A stretch of 64,000 nucleotides of DNA from Parvularcula sp. LCG005 (GTDB lineage Bacteria > Pseudomonadota > Alphaproteobacteria > Caulobacterales > Parvularculaceae), in the NCBI RefSeq assembly GCF_032930845.1, contig NZ_CP136758.1, positions 1,255,001-1,319,000 of the forward strand, written 5' to 3'. Below, one piece after another: positions 10,284-20,817 of the stretch. Numbering within the stretch: position 1 is the stretch's first letter; the number at the start of each line of letters is the position of its first letter. A model generated the notes under the pieces. It saw nothing but the letters and a program-made list of their open reading frames with translations. It searched no databases and was not told the DNA's origin. The translations under genes and the position numbers were made by a program.

Positions 10284-11453
10284 ATGCGTCAGTCACTCTT
10301 AGTTATTTCCAGTCTGTCCATTGTGGGTCTTGCAGGGGCAGCCATTGCTGACGCTGCACGGGCGCAGGAAGTACCCGTGACCTATCGCAGCGACCCAGGT
10401 CCGGCGCACCCCCGCTACGCCGATGAGCGACAGATCGTGGGAGAGGCGGCTGAACCGGCACGCGTCGCGGTCAATTATACGACCAGCGCACGGACGTATA
10501 GCGAGGAGCGGGTCTATGAGGCCACCAGCCGTCGTGCGGTCACAGTCGAGGCAGGCGACACGGTCTACGCTCTCAGTCGACGCTATGGGGTACCGCCGGT
10601 ACACATCATCGAAGCCAATAATCTGAGTGCGCCCTATGCCCTGAAGATCGGGCAGCGCGTCGTCATTCCGGGCGAGACCATCGTTTCTGCGCCAACCCGC
10701 ACGCCAATCGTGGAACGCGATACGCGTCCAGTGCGCGCCAATTTCCGTGTAGAACCTGATCGTCTGGACACTGTCTATCGGGTTCGCCCTGGTGATACGC
10801 TCTATTCGCTGTCGCGCCAGTTCGGTGTCGATCTTCAGGCGCTGGCTGACGCTAACGATCTTCGCGCGCCATATTCCCTGGCGATCGATGAGCGCATTGT
10901 CATTCCGGGCACGGATGAGGGGTCTGATGATGCCATGTTGGCAGCGCGGGAGCTTGATCTGCCGCGGCGTCAGAATCGCGCGGAAACCTCTCCTTACCGC
11001 AAGGATGACAATCGCATCCTCGTGAGCAAATCCGCTGCCAGCAGCCGTTTTTCGTGGCCGCTTGAAGGCTCCGTCGTCATGAACTTCGGCACATCGGACC
11101 GGGGTGTAAAGAATGACGGGATCAATATTGCGGCTCCTGTCGGTGCGCCAATTCGTGCCGCCGAAGACGGTGAAGTCATCTATACCGGCTCTGAGTTGGC
11201 TGGCTACGGCAATCTTCTCCTGATCCGTCACTCCGATGGCTGGGTGTCAGCCTACGCGCACACGGACAGCATCATGGTCAAGAAGGGCGACACGGTCCAG
11301 CAGGGCCAGGTGGTCGCAAAGGTGGGTCACTCAGGCTCAGTCGACCAGCCTCAGCTGCATTTCGAATTGCGGCATGAACTGAAGCCACGTGATCCGCTTC
11401 TGGCCCTGAACGGCGAAGATCAGGACGCTCGCGAAATCGCCTATCGTCGCTGA
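10284..11453 (+). CDS. LysM/M23 peptidoglycan factor, NlpD-like
   Basis: 389-residue envelope protein. It has an N-terminal signal peptide (MRQSLLVISSLSIVGLAGAA), two LysM domains that bind peptidoglycan (near residues 85-130 and 165-210; the second begins TVYRVRPGDTLYSLSRQFGV), and a C-terminal M23 domain. In the M23 domain the usual zinc ligands are partly lost: the His-x-Gly-x-Asp site reads NDGIN. YAH and LHFELRH are kept. This resembles NlpD/EnvC, which activate amidases rather than cut peptidoglycan. The start at 10284 has GGAGAA upstream; an upstream ATG (10263) is less likely. Confidence 0.85.
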   Translation: MRQSLLVISSLSIVGLAGAAIADAARAQEVPVTYRSDPGPAHPRYADERQIVGEAAEPARVAVNYTTSARTYSEERVYEATSRRAVTVEAGDTVYALSRRYGVPPVHIIEANNLSAPYALKIGQRVVIPGETIVSAPTRTPIVERDTRPVRANFRVEPDRLDTVYRVRPGDTLYSLSRQFGVDLQALADANDLRAPYSLAIDERIVIPGTDEGSDDAMLAARELDLPRRQNRAETSPYRKDDNRILVSKSAASSRFSWPLEGSVVMNFGTSDRGVKNDGINIAAPVGAPIRAAEDGEVIYTGSELAGYGNLLLIRHSDGWVSAYAHTDSIMVKKGDTVQQGQVVAKVGHSGSVDQPQLHFELRHELKPRDPLLALNGEDQDAREIAYRR

Positions 11454-11473
11454 AGACACAGGCCTCAGATAAG

Positions 11474-11503
11474 AAAAACCCCGGTCGATGGACCGGGGTT
11501 TTC
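11474..11503. terminator. Bidirectional terminator between convergent genes
   Basis: Stem CCCCGGTC (11479-11486) and GACCGGGG (11491-11498) with loop GATG, flanked by AAAAA and TTTT. It lies between the NlpD-like gene (plus) and the DUF3108 gene (minus) and can serve both. Confidence 0.9.
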
Positions 11504-11511
11504 TATTGTGG

Positions 11512-12450
11512 TCAGTCGCGACCCAGTTGCACGCTCTTGCCATTGGGACCGGTGATGGTGGGATATTTGCCTTCTAGCCGGGCGGTAAACACACCCTGCT
11601 TGGCGCGGATCATCACGGGCACATAGGCCATAGTCGAGGTGCGGAATGTCTCCGGCACCGGCACGATGTAGACCCACAGATCGCCGTCAATGTCGCCGCT
11701 GTCCTTGGCGCGGTAGCCGGCCACCTTCACCTGATCCAGGCGGCAGCGGTGGGCCGTGCCCTCAAAACGTCCTTTGCCGCCTTTGCGGATGTCCTCCGTC
11801 CCGTCATCGGTCATCACCAGATCAAAGCGCCGACGACCATCGAACGTTTTCACCACGCGGTCGCAGGGAGAGCCCGCGGTCTGACGCGGCAGGAAACCAA
11901 GAGACATCAGCGCCGCCATCGGATCGACTGCGCCGAAGGCCACATCCTCAGGCACAGGCTGATGGAAGGTGTAAACCGGATCCGCCCAGAGGTGGATGCG
12001 CCGCGCATTGGCCGGGCGATACATCTCCACATATTGCTGGTCGTCTTCGGCCTCGAAGTCATGGTTCAGATAATAATGGGCGCCAATGTCGCCGTTCTCG
12101 ATCGTGCCGCGGGCCACCGTTGTGGCATTGGCGTCGGAGAACCAGCGGGCAATGCCTTTTTGCTCCATCCGATATTTGATCGAGTAGCGAGTGTCCGAGG
12201 CGGCAACCGTCAAGAACACACGGCCGACATCAAAGCCGGCGATCTCGCCCTTATAGGTGACAGAATAGGTCGTGGCCTTGCCGGGCAGAGCGACCGGAAC
12301 TTCGGCCAGACGATCGGCCGCGACATCAACGGCGAAATGTTGCCGCCATTCAGGGGACCCGGGCTCGGGCAGATCCTCCTGCGCCAAAGCGCTCCCCAAC
12401 AGGAAGCCGGACGCGGCTAGCAGGGCGAATCGGGATTTCAGTGTCAGCAT
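11512..12450 (-). CDS. DUF3108 domain protein, exported
   Basis: 312 residues with a cleavable signal peptide (MLTLKSRFALLAASGFLLGSALAQ). The body fits DUF3108: a beta-rich region starting TTYSVTYKGEIAGFDVGRVFLTV and a later DVAFGAVDPMAALM. The family is periplasmic and of unknown function. A conserved Cys pair (SPCDRV and HRCRLD) may form a disulfide. In related genomes such genes lie close to rpmB, as here (divergent, 256-base gap). Confidence 0.8.
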   Translation of the reverse strand: MLTLKSRFALLAASGFLLGSALAQEDLPEPGSPEWRQHFAVDVAADRLAEVPVALPGKATTYSVTYKGEIAGFDVGRVFLTVAASDTRYSIKYRMEQKGIARWFSDANATTVARGTIENGDIGAHYYLNHDFEAEDDQQYVEMYRPANARRIHLWADPVYTFHQPVPEDVAFGAVDPMAALMSLGFLPRQTAGSPCDRVVKTFDGRRRFDLVMTDDGTEDIRKGGKGRFEGTAHRCRLDQVKVAGYRAKDSGDIDGDLWVYIVPVPETFRTSTMAYVPVMIRAKQGVFTARLEGKYPTITGPNGKSVQLGRD

Positions 12451-12706
12451 CGGGTCTACGTACTTTCGTCTGGCCGTTCAGGGGATGACCTAGCCCATAT
12501 TGACGAATAATCTGCCCTAAATGTTGGAAAGGCAGCAGCGCCGCAAAGGGCAGGGCAAAGGTGCGGAACTTTATTGGCAAATCCGCCTGCAAGCGGCATG
12601 AAAAGCCCCGTTGCCCGCTTGACGGTCGCGACCGAAGCCGGTACCTGCCGCCGTTCACATAGTCTTAGCGGCCGTCTGACTGGCCCCCGTGGAATGAGGT
12701 TTCATC

Positions 12707-12988
12707 ATGTCTCGTGTATGCGAGTTCACCGGCAAGCGCCCGATGGTAGGGAACAACGTTTCTCACGCCAATAACAAATCCAAGCGTCGCTACCTGCCGA
12801 ACCTGTGCACCGTTTCGCTTGAGAGCGAGCGCCTTGACCGTCGCTTCCGCTTTCGTATTTCGGCTCATGCCCTGCGCTCAGTCGACCATGTTGGTGGCCT
12901 GGATGCGTTCCTGACCAAGGCGAAAGACGAGAAACTGTCTGATCGCGCGCGCAAGCTGAAGCGCGATATCGTCGCCGCAGCAGGATAA
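12707..12988 (+). CDS. rpmB: 50S ribosomal protein L28
   Basis: 93-residue ribosomal protein. The N-terminus [20 protein letters not shown] and the segment [12 protein letters not shown] are signatures of bacterial L28. The length is normal for alphaproteobacteria. It sits alone after a 256-base region that should hold its promoter; a TTGACG at 12619 is a possible -35 box but no convincing -10 pairs with it. A membrane-protein gene follows 31 bases downstream. Confidence 0.97.
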   Translation: MSRVCEFTGKRPMVGNNVSHANNKSKRRYLPNLCTVSLESERLDRRFRFRISAHALRSVDHVGGLDAFLTKAKDEKLSDRARKLKRDIVAAAG

Positions 12989-13019
12989 CTTTAGTCCTTG
13001 CGGTGGTAGGTGTGATGCC

Positions 13020-13769
13020 GTGACCACGGCTGACCCAGATAGTCCTTCTTCATCCAAACCGGTGATCGGTAGTAACCCGGTCACTGTGGAGCGCTATCGC
13101 GCCGAAGAAGTCACCGCTGGATATCGTTTCAGACAATTGGCCGGACGCCTCGCTGATCAAGTATTGGCGGCGCTCGGCCTTTCTTTGATTCTGGCGCCAA
13201 TGCTGCTGATCGCAGCGCTGACTCTTGATCTGCCGCTTCATCTGTTCGACCGGTTCGCCACCGTTCAGAGCATTCGCCCCAGCCTGTGGACAAGCCGTGG
13301 CGAGTTTGTCCTGACCATCAGCCTGTTCGTGATGCTCGCCATGGGACGGCGCTATGGCGCCACGATTGTGGGCCGGGCCCAGAACCTGTCCTGGCTCGTG
13401 CTGGTCGTGGTCTCCTCTCTGATCCTGCTGATTCTCGCGCCGCAACTGACGGCCGCCGACATGCCGTCGGGGCGATATATGCTCGGCGTGATGTTGGGCT
13501 GGTATGCGGGGCCGCTGGCCGCCATTCATGTCTATGACCTGACGCGTGGCAGCCGATGGTGGCGCGCGCCCCTGCTGGCTTGCCTGACGGGATTTGCGGT
13601 TCAGACAGCGTTTTATTTTCCGATCACCTACGCCGGGACGGGAGCGCCGTGGGGGCTTTGGTGGGCGGCTGACCTGGTCCTGAAGACGGGCCTCAGCCTG
13701 ATCTTTCTTGGGGTTTATCGGTCCCTGCGGCGACGCCTCAAGCCACGCACAGGCTTGGGCGGCAAATAG
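13020..13769 (+). CDS. Multipass membrane protein, function unknown
   Basis: 249 residues with a GTG start. After about 45 soluble residues there are some six hydrophobic helices. Helix two follows SRGEFVLTIS; two more flank the motif GWYAGPLAAIHVYDLTRGSRWW. The C-terminus is basic (SLRRRLKPR), suggesting it faces the cytosol. A faint resemblance to RDD-type membrane proteins at RLADQVLAALGLS is not enough for assignment. It stands between rpmB (31 bases upstream) and the convergent phytase-like gene (3 bases away). Confidence 0.6.
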   Translation: MTTADPDSPSSSKPVIGSNPVTVERYRAEEVTAGYRFRQLAGRLADQVLAALGLSLILAPMLLIAALTLDLPLHLFDRFATVQSIRPSLWTSRGEFVLTISLFVMLAMGRRYGATIVGRAQNLSWLVLVVVSSLILLILAPQLTAADMPSGRYMLGVMLGWYAGPLAAIHVYDLTRGSRWWRAPLLACLTGFAVQTAFYFPITYAGTGAPWGLWWAADLVLKTGLSLIFLGVYRSLRRRLKPRTGLGGK

Positions 13770-13772
13770 CGA

Positions 13773-14723
13773 TTACTTCGCGCCGCATTCCGGCGTTTCA
13801 GCGATGCTGATACCGAGAAAAACGGTCCGCTGAATATCGTTGAAATTATCGTCCGACATCAGGTGCGCGATCAGGCGGCCGTCGGGCGCACGTTCAACCT
13901 CGATCGCTTCCATATTGTCGATGCCATGCAGAAAGCTCATCCGTGCCAGTTCGGTGCCGATGAGCCTGTTCTTGTCCAGGTCACCAGCGGGGACACGGAC
14001 GAGGCGGGCCCGGACCCCCTTGGTCCGTGAAAACGCGCGCTCAAGTACGATCAGGTCACCGGTCGCCGGATCTATATCGGCATCAGTCGGATTGAATTCG
14101 TCCGCAGCCTGATAGGCGCTTTCACGCCACGGCCCATTAAGGCCGTGATGACTGATCCAGAGCGGCGACCAGCCATCGGCACCTTTGCCTTCTGCGAGGG
14201 CCATCACCCGGCCATCAGCCAGCTGAACGATGGTTTCAAAGCCATCATTGCGCCCCAACCGCGCATCATCAGTCTCAAAAATCGTGGCGTCGGGATGCCA
14301 GTCGCCCTCGGCCCGGTGATACCGGTCGATCCGGTTCATGTTCTCAAAGCTGATCAGCGCAGTCCTGTCGTCAAGCAGGATGAGACCCTCGCTGTCGCCA
14401 TTGGCCTTGTTCAGGCGCTCTCCATCAGTGTCCAACAGGTAGTGAGGCGTCGCGGGGCCGAAGGCGCTGACAAACCCTGCCGCGTCGCGTTGCAGGTCAA
14501 AATCGAACACAGTCCCGACATCTGTGACCGCAATTGCTCGATCATCCGCAATTCGCATGGCCGAAACGCCGCCAAAGCCATTACTGCCAAAGAGGGTGAA
14601 GCCGCGTTCCAGCGTGACGCAATGGGCGACGATCGCCTGGTCATCAAGGACGGGAAAACGCTCGACACGCAGATTGATAGCCAGCGGATCCAGCGCCAGA
14701 AGCGCGAGCAGGGACGTCCACAT
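13773..14723 (-). CDS. Esterase-like phytase family protein, exported
   Basis: 316 residues with an N-terminal hydrophobic signal (MWTSLLALLALDPLAINL). The body fits the phytase-like, esterase-like beta-propeller family: FGGVSAMRIADDRAIAVTDV, then LNKANGDSEGLILLDD, FEGMNR-type (FENMNRIDRY) and GIDNMEAIEVE. The enzymatic activity is unproven in the family. The ATG at 14723 starts two bases after the cobT stop (TGATCATG), so it is coupled to cobT; a TTG at 14729 is the alternative. Confidence 0.8.
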   Translation of the reverse strand: MWTSLLALLALDPLAINLRVERFPVLDDQAIVAHCVTLERGFTLFGSNGFGGVSAMRIADDRAIAVTDVGTVFDFDLQRDAAGFVSAFGPATPHYLLDTDGERLNKANGDSEGLILLDDRTALISFENMNRIDRYHRAEGDWHPDATIFETDDARLGRNDGFETIVQLADGRVMALAEGKGADGWSPLWISHHGLNGPWRESAYQAADEFNPTDADIDPATGDLIVLERAFSRTKGVRARLVRVPAGDLDKNRLIGTELARMSFLHGIDNMEAIEVERAPDGRLIAHLMSDDNFNDIQRTVFLGISIAETPECGAK

Positions 14724-14725
14724 GA

Positions 14726-16585
14726 TCAAGCCCTTCGTCGTTGCGGTGCCGATCTATCATCCTCGAACAGGTCCGCCAACTGCTCCGTCATGGCTCCGGC
14801 GAGCTGGTCGACATCTGCGATGGTCAGTGCGCGGCGATAGAAACGCGTGACATCATGGCCAATGCCGATGGCGAGAAGCTCGACCGGTGAGCGGTTCTCA
14901 ATAAAGCCGATGACCTCGCGCAGATGCCGATCAAGATAGGCCCCGCCATTGGCGGATGAGGTCGTGTCGTCGACCGGTGCCCCATCCGAGATAACCATCA
15001 GAATACGGCGCGCTTCAGGACGTTTGACGAGGCGATCATGGGCCCACATCAGGGCCTCGCCATCGATATTTTCTTTGAGAAGGCCTTCCTTGAGCATCAG
15101 GCCAAGATTGTCCTTGGCCCGGCGCCAGGGGACATTGGCCGGCTTGTAGACGATGTGCCGGAGATCGTTGAGGCGGCCCGGGAAGCGGGGGCGTCCATCC
15201 AGAACCCACTTCTCCCGCGACTGGCCGCCTTTCCACGCCTTCGTGGTGAAGCCGAGAATTTCGACCTTCACCGCGCAGCGTTCAAGCGTTCGGGCAAGAA
15301 TATCCGCACACAGGGCAGCGACCGTGATGGGTCGTCCACGCATGGAGCCGGAATTATCAATCAGCAGGGTGACGGTCGTATCGCGAAACGCCTGCTCTTT
15401 TTCCTGCTTGTAGGACAGGGGCTGCATCGGGTCAGCAATGATCCGCGCCAGCCGCGCCGCGTCCAGCATGCCCTCATCAATATCAAACTGCCACGCCCGG
15501 TTCTGCTGCGCGAGCAGGCGACGGTGCAGCCGGTTGGCCAGTCGCCCGACCACGGCCTGCAGCGGGGCCAGCTGATTGTCGAGCATGTTCCGCAGACGGG
15601 ACAGTTCCTCGTCGTCGCAGAGTTCCTGCGGTGCGGCGATCTCGTCGAATTCGTGCGTATAGGCGTGATAGCGTTCGCCCGAATCATCATTGGCCTTTGG
15701 CGGGGTATCGGTGGGGCTCATCCCGTGTTCGTCGGGACGGCTGTCCTTGTCCTCCTCCATCTCGCCGATTTCTTCAGCCTCGGCACCGCTTTCGGGCGAC
15801 TCGCCGAAATCCGGGACTTCATCCTCACTGTCCTGATTGTCTTCATCGGACTCGTCGGGCTGGTCTTCGTCCTGATCGTCGTCGTCGCCATCATCCGTTG
15901 GCGTATCATCCTCGCCGTCGTCCTCGTCCGATTTTTCCTCGCCCTTTTCATCGCCCATTTGCAGGTCATCGATCAGCTGACGAGCAAGGGTGGAGAACAG
16001 GGCCTGATTGTCGATCGCCTGTGGATCGCGCAGGGCATCGAGAGCCGGACCAGCCTTGGCCATGATCTCGTCGCGCCACTGATCCACCAGGTTCGCCGCA
16101 GAAGCCGGTACCGGGCGGCCGGTCATGACCTCCCGTGCGAGCAGCTGGATAATTTCCGGCATCGGAATATTCTGCCGATCCTCCATTCGGCGATAGCCCT
16201 TGTCCTCGAACCGCTTTTCCAGCGCCGCATCGAGGTTATTGCCTACGCCGGGCAGGGCATTGGCGCCGATGGCTTCGATCCGCATGTCCTCAAGGGCCGC
16301 ATAGACTGCTCGGCCCTCATTGTTCTGGGGCGACAGCCTAGCGTGCAGCACCTCGTCATGATGCGCCAGCCGCAGGGCAGCGCCATCACCGAAGCCCCGG
16401 GCAATTGCGACCCGCTCATCATCAAGCCGGCGCGGTGGCATGGGGATACGCGCGCTGCGACCAGTGACGCGTGACTGATCACCGCCATAGGTCACTTCGC
16501 TCTCAGGGTCCGCCGCGATCGCACGCGTCGTCTGGGCGAGAACGCGTTTGAAACGGTCGAGCGGTGTTTCGATCTTGTCAGCCAT
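14726..16585 (-). CDS. cobT: Cobaltochelatase subunit CobT
   Basis: 619-residue subunit of the aerobic cobaltochelatase CobNST, which inserts Co2+ into hydrogenobyrinate diamide in vitamin B12 synthesis. The N-terminal part has [14 protein letters not shown] and [17 protein letters not shown] very acidic stretch (about 205-300) precedes the C-terminal von Willebrand A domain with MIDAS motif DNSGSMRG near residue 410. CobT works with the AAA+ ATPase CobS, whose gene usually lies directly upstream but is absent here; glpK diverges instead. The phytase-like gene is coupled downstream. Confidence 0.95.
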   Translation of the reverse strand: MADKIETPLDRFKRVLAQTTRAIAADPESEVTYGGDQSRVTGRSARIPMPPRRLDDERVAIARGFGDGAALRLAHHDEVLHARLSPQNNEGRAVYAALEDMRIEAIGANALPGVGNNLDAALEKRFEDKGYRRMEDRQNIPMPEIIQLLAREVMTGRPVPASAANLVDQWRDEIMAKAGPALDALRDPQAIDNQALFSTLARQLIDDLQMGDEKGEEKSDEDDGEDDTPTDDGDDDDQDEDQPDESDEDNQDSEDEVPDFGESPESGAEAEEIGEMEEDKDSRPDEHGMSPTDTPPKANDDSGERYHAYTHEFDEIAAPQELCDDEELSRLRNMLDNQLAPLQAVVGRLANRLHRRLLAQQNRAWQFDIDEGMLDAARLARIIADPMQPLSYKQEKEQAFRDTTVTLLIDNSGSMRGRPITVAALCADILARTLERCAVKVEILGFTTKAWKGGQSREKWVLDGRPRFPGRLNDLRHIVYKPANVPWRRAKDNLGLMLKEGLLKENIDGEALMWAHDRLVKRPEARRILMVISDGAPVDDTTSSANGGAYLDRHLREVIGFIENRSPVELLAIGIGHDVTRFYRRALTIADVDQLAGAMTEQLADLFEDDRSAPQRRRA

Positions 16586-16772
16586 CTGGTCTCAATAGCG
16601 AAATTGGCGGCCCAACAAAGGGTGTTGCGTCAAAATAGCAGCCCTGTTCGGCAATAGGCGAGAAAAAGCCCTCGTCAGCGCGTCGACGCGCGCCATAGTC
16701 TAATTGAAAAGCGCTGCCGTTCTGTTCCTGCGCGCGGCGCGACACGAAATGCGGTGGCGGAGACCTGTACCC

Positions 16773-18248
16773 ATGACTGAACCGAACTTGCTGTCCATCG
16801 ATCAGGGCACGACGAGTACTCGCGTGATCTTGTTCTCTCGTCAGGGGAAGATTCTGGACAGCGCCCAGCGTGAGTTGCCGCAGCTCTATCCGCATGATGG
16901 CTGGGTGGAGCAGGACCCTGAGACGATCTGGGCGCATACAGCGGAAGTCGTCCAGGCGGTGCTGTCGCGTCAGGATGCGCTGCCCGTCTGTCTGGGAATC
17001 ACCAATCAGCGCGAGACAGTAGTGATCTGGAACCGCAAGACCGGCAAACCCATTCACAACGCTATCGTCTGGCAGGACCGGCGGACAGCACCGGTCTGTC
17101 GGCGGATGCGCAAGGACGGACATGAGGATCTGGTGCGCGAACGGACCGGACTGCTGCTCGATCCCTATTTCTCCGCCACCAAGATCGGCTGGCTGCTGGA
17201 TCACGTGCCGGGCGCGCGTGATGCGGCGGAACGGGGCGATCTGGCATTCGGGACGATCGACAGCTTTCTCCTCTGGCGACTGACTGCAGGAAGAGTGCAC
17301 GCGACCGATGCCACCAATGCCAGCCGCACATGCCTGTTCAACATTGAGAGCCAGAAGTGGGACGATGATCTGCTGGCCCTGTTCGGCGTGCCTGCGGCCT
17401 TGTTGCCAGAGATAAAGGACTGTGCGGACGATTTTGGTCGCACGGACCGTGCCGCCATCGGTCATGACCTGCCGATAGGCGGGGTTGCCGGCGACCAGCA
17501 CGCCGCCCTGATTGGCCAAGCCTGCTTCACCCCGGGCATGGTCAAGAGCACCTATGGCACGGGGTGTTTTGCGGTCCTGAACACCGGCGCCGAGCGCGCG
17601 CGATCGTCCCACAAGCTTCTCTCCACGCTGGCCTATCGGTTGGGCGGTGAAGTGACTTATGCTCTGGAGGGCTCGATCTTTGTGGCCGGCGCGGCGATCC
17701 AGTGGCTGCGGGACGGCCTTGGTCTCATGACCTCCGCCGCCGAGAGTGAGGCCATGGCGAAGAGCCCGCCGGCTGGCCGGAATGTCTACATGGTCCCGGC
17801 CTTTACCGGCCTCGGTGCGCCGCATTGGGATGCCGAGGCGCGGGGCGCGATTTATGGGCTTACACGTGATACGGTCGCCGCAGATATTGTCCGGGCCGCG
17901 CTGGAGTCCGTGGCATTTCAGACCCACGATCTTCTGTCGGCCATGGTCGCGGATGCGGGCCCGATCGGGACCGTGCGAATCGATGGCGGCATGGCGGCCA
18001 ATGACTGGTTCTGTCAGCGCCTGGCTGATCTCTGTGACGTCAAGGCCGAACGTCCGGAGGTGACCGAAACGACGGCGTTGGGTGCTGCGGTCTTGGCAGG
18101 TTTGTCCTCGGGGATATTCAGTTCCACCGAGGAGGCGGCTGCCATGTGGTCGCAAGACCAGTCGTTCTGCCCGACGCTCAGCGACGAAGGGCGGGCACGA
18201 AAGCTGGAGGGCTGGCATGAGGCCCTGCGACGCACGCTGTCGACCTAA
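16773..18248 (+). CDS. glpK: Glycerol kinase
   Basis: 491-residue FGGY-family kinase making sn-glycerol 3-phosphate from glycerol and ATP. Motifs: SIDQGTTSTRVILFS at the start, GITNQRETVVIWNRKTG, NAIVWQDRR, the glycerol-binding WLLDHVPGARD region, and MVKSTYGTGCF. The length fits GlpK. The start at 16773 is chosen by GGAG upstream and family alignment; the frame opens 23 codons earlier. It diverges from cobT, and no glpF, glpD or glpR is nearby. Confidence 0.95.
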   Translation: MTEPNLLSIDQGTTSTRVILFSRQGKILDSAQRELPQLYPHDGWVEQDPETIWAHTAEVVQAVLSRQDALPVCLGITNQRETVVIWNRKTGKPIHNAIVWQDRRTAPVCRRMRKDGHEDLVRERTGLLLDPYFSATKIGWLLDHVPGARDAAERGDLAFGTIDSFLLWRLTAGRVHATDATNASRTCLFNIESQKWDDDLLALFGVPAALLPEIKDCADDFGRTDRAAIGHDLPIGGVAGDQHAALIGQACFTPGMVKSTYGTGCFAVLNTGAERARSSHKLLSTLAYRLGGEVTYALEGSIFVAGAAIQWLRDGLGLMTSAAESEAMAKSPPAGRNVYMVPAFTGLGAPHWDAEARGAIYGLTRDTVAADIVRAALESVAFQTHDLLSAMVADAGPIGTVRIDGGMAANDWFCQRLADLCDVKAERPEVTETTALGAAVLAGLSSGIFSSTEEAAAMWSQDQSFCPTLSDEGRARKLEGWHEALRRTLST

Positions 18249-18299
18249 GGTTCTGTAAGCAGGAGTGAAACAGCGTTTTCCACAGATGGCTGCGCAAAT

Positions 18300-18314
18300 G
18301 TTCTAAAATTGTTC
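18300..18314 (+). promoter_or_regulatory. LexA (SOS) box upstream of recA
   Basis: GTTC-TAAAATT-GTTC is an exact match to the alphaproteobacterial LexA operator, a direct repeat GTTC with a 7-base spacer. It lies about 100 bases before the recA start, so recA should be DNA-damage inducible. The direct-repeat form is itself evidence for Alphaproteobacteria. Confidence 0.9.
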
Positions 18315-18414
18315 TTTTTCGCTTTCCGCGTGTAGCGCATCGTGCTACAGGAACAAATAGGGTACATAAAAGCGCGCTCGCGCTATGGCGAATCTGAAAG
18401 ACGGTAGGTAGAAC

Positions 18415-19482
<1,068 letters not shown>

Positions 19483-19902
19483 CCCGGATTTCTGCTCAGC
19501 CTGATGGGTTGGGACGACTGAACGTTCGCTTTGGTCCTATTGGGTAACTTGGCCGCTCCCCGGATGGTGGAGCGGCCTTTTTTATGGTCGCGGTGGTGGG
19601 CCTCGCATGGGCTGGCGACATGGCAGCCAGTCGCGCGCGAGCGGCGCGATAGGGCTGCGAATCATCAAGCCGGCCGCGATAGCCCACCTGCGTCATCGCG
19701 TCGTCATCATTGCCGATTTTTCCACCAAATACCGCAATCGGACTGTCGAGAAGGACGATTAAGGCCGGATGTGGGCACAAACTGCCGCCTGATCGGCATG
19801 GGGGCCTTTTCGCCGGAGACAGTTTCCGCTAACCGGCGCCGAAGTTTCACATCGGGCGACGAGTCTTTTTACCGTCTGCCTCAACGATCAAGCGACGTTC
19901 CA
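19483..19902. other. recA-nuoJ intergenic region (420 bases)
   Basis: It holds the recA terminator (19551-19583) and then about 320 bases before nuoJ with no gene I can support. A 94-codon minus-strand frame (19496-19780) runs through the terminator and has no family features. No trace of nuoI or any other nuo gene was seen in the three plus frames. The nuoJ promoter should be here but no clear -35/-10 pair stands out. Confidence 0.6.
19551..19583 (+). terminator. Terminator of recA
   Basis: Stem GGCCGCTCC (19551-19559) and GGAGCGGCC (19569-19577), loop of nine bases, then TTTTTT. Strong Rho-independent terminator; it separates recA from the nuo genes. Confidence 0.9.
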
Positions 19903-20505
19903 ATGGGATCTTTTGCCGAACTGGCCTTCTGGGTATTTGCGGTCACGACCGTTGCCTGGGGCCTCGGGGTCATCTTCTCCCGAAACCCCGTGCACTCCGT
20001 CCTGTGCCTGATCATGACCTTCATCTCGACAGCGGGCCTCTTCGTTCTGATCGGCGCTGAATATCTCGCCTTCCTTCTGGTCGTTGTTTACGTGGGCGCC
20101 GTCGCCGTCCTGTTTCTATTCGTGGTCATGATGCTCGACGTCGATTTCGCCGAGCTGAAAGCCGACTACGCCAAGTTCCTGCCGCTCGGTATCATCGTCG
20201 GTATCGTCTTGATGATCGAAATTGGCATCATGGCGCAAAGCTGGACGGCCGATGAAACGTTGATCCGTCCCGCAGGCGACGTCGGTCCGAACAATGCCGA
20301 AATGCTCGGCATGGTGCTCTACACCGAATATGTTCACTACTTCCAGATTGCTGGCCTGATCCTGCTGGTCGCCATGATCGGCGCCATCCTGCTGACGTTC
20401 CGTGAGCGCCGCGGCATCAAGTCCCAGGACGTGAATGCACAGGTTGCCCGGCGCCGCGACGAGTCCGTCGAAGTCGTGTCGGTCACGACCGGGAAAGGGA
20501 TCTGA
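19903..20505 (+). CDS. nuoJ: NADH-quinone oxidoreductase subunit J
   Basis: 200-residue membrane subunit of complex I (ND6 homologue), with five helices. The diagnostic segments [13 protein letters not shown] and [19 protein letters not shown] are present. The start [10 protein letters not shown] at 19903 is set by family alignment, although no Shine-Dalgarno sequence is seen upstream. It is the first gene of a nuoJKLMN set; nuoA-I do not precede it, which is unusual because they normally form one operon. Confidence 0.93.
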   Translation: MGSFAELAFWVFAVTTVAWGLGVIFSRNPVHSVLCLIMTFISTAGLFVLIGAEYLAFLLVVVYVGAVAVLFLFVVMMLDVDFAELKADYAKFLPLGIIVGIVLMIEIGIMAQSWTADETLIRPAGDVGPNNAEMLGMVLYTEYVHYFQIAGLILLVAMIGAILLTFRERRGIKSQDVNAQVARRRDESVEVVSVTTGKGI

Positions 20506-20507
20506 AC

Positions 20508-20813
20508 ATGATCGGTCTGCCCCATTATCTCATTGTTGCCGGTATGCTGTTCGTGATCGGTGTCGGCGGGATCTTCCTCAACCGGAAGAATATCATCGTT
20601 ATCCTGATGTCGATCGAGCTGATGCTCCTCGCAGTGAATATCAACTTCGTCGCCTTTTCGATGTTTCTCGGTGATGTGAAGGGCCAGGTTTTCGCCTTCA
20701 TGATCTTGACCGTGGCCGCGGCTGAAGCCGCCATTGGCCTGGCTATTCTCGTCTCCTTCTTCCGCAATCGTGGTGACATCTCTGTCGCCGCCGCCAACTC
20801 GATGAAGAACTAG
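20508..20813 (+). CDS. nuoK: NADH-quinone oxidoreductase subunit K
   Basis: 101-residue complex I membrane subunit (ND4L homologue) with three helices. The conserved buried glutamates are visible in [15 protein letters not shown] and [12 protein letters not shown], part of the proton channel. It starts two bases after nuoJ and nuoL starts four bases after its stop. Confidence 0.96.
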   Translation: MIGLPHYLIVAGMLFVIGVGGIFLNRKNIIVILMSIELMLLAVNINFVAFSMFLGDVKGQVFAFMILTVAAAEAAIGLAILVSFFRNRGDISVAAANSMKN

Positions 20814-20817
20814 CCCC

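Noticed and set aside
10299-11231. 310-codon minus-strand frame opposite the NlpD-like gene
   Set aside because: Antisense shadow of a gene with clear LysM and M23 domains.
15038-16474. 478-codon plus-strand frame opposite cobT
   Set aside because: It mirrors the codon pattern of cobT; the long hydrophobic run is the complement of the Asp/Glu-rich segment.
16578-18218. 546-codon minus-strand frame opposite glpK
   Set aside because: glpK has intact family motifs over the same DNA; the opposite frame has none.
19496-19780. 94-codon minus-strand frame between recA and nuoJ
   Set aside because: It runs through the recA terminator and shows no family motif, signal or ribosome site.
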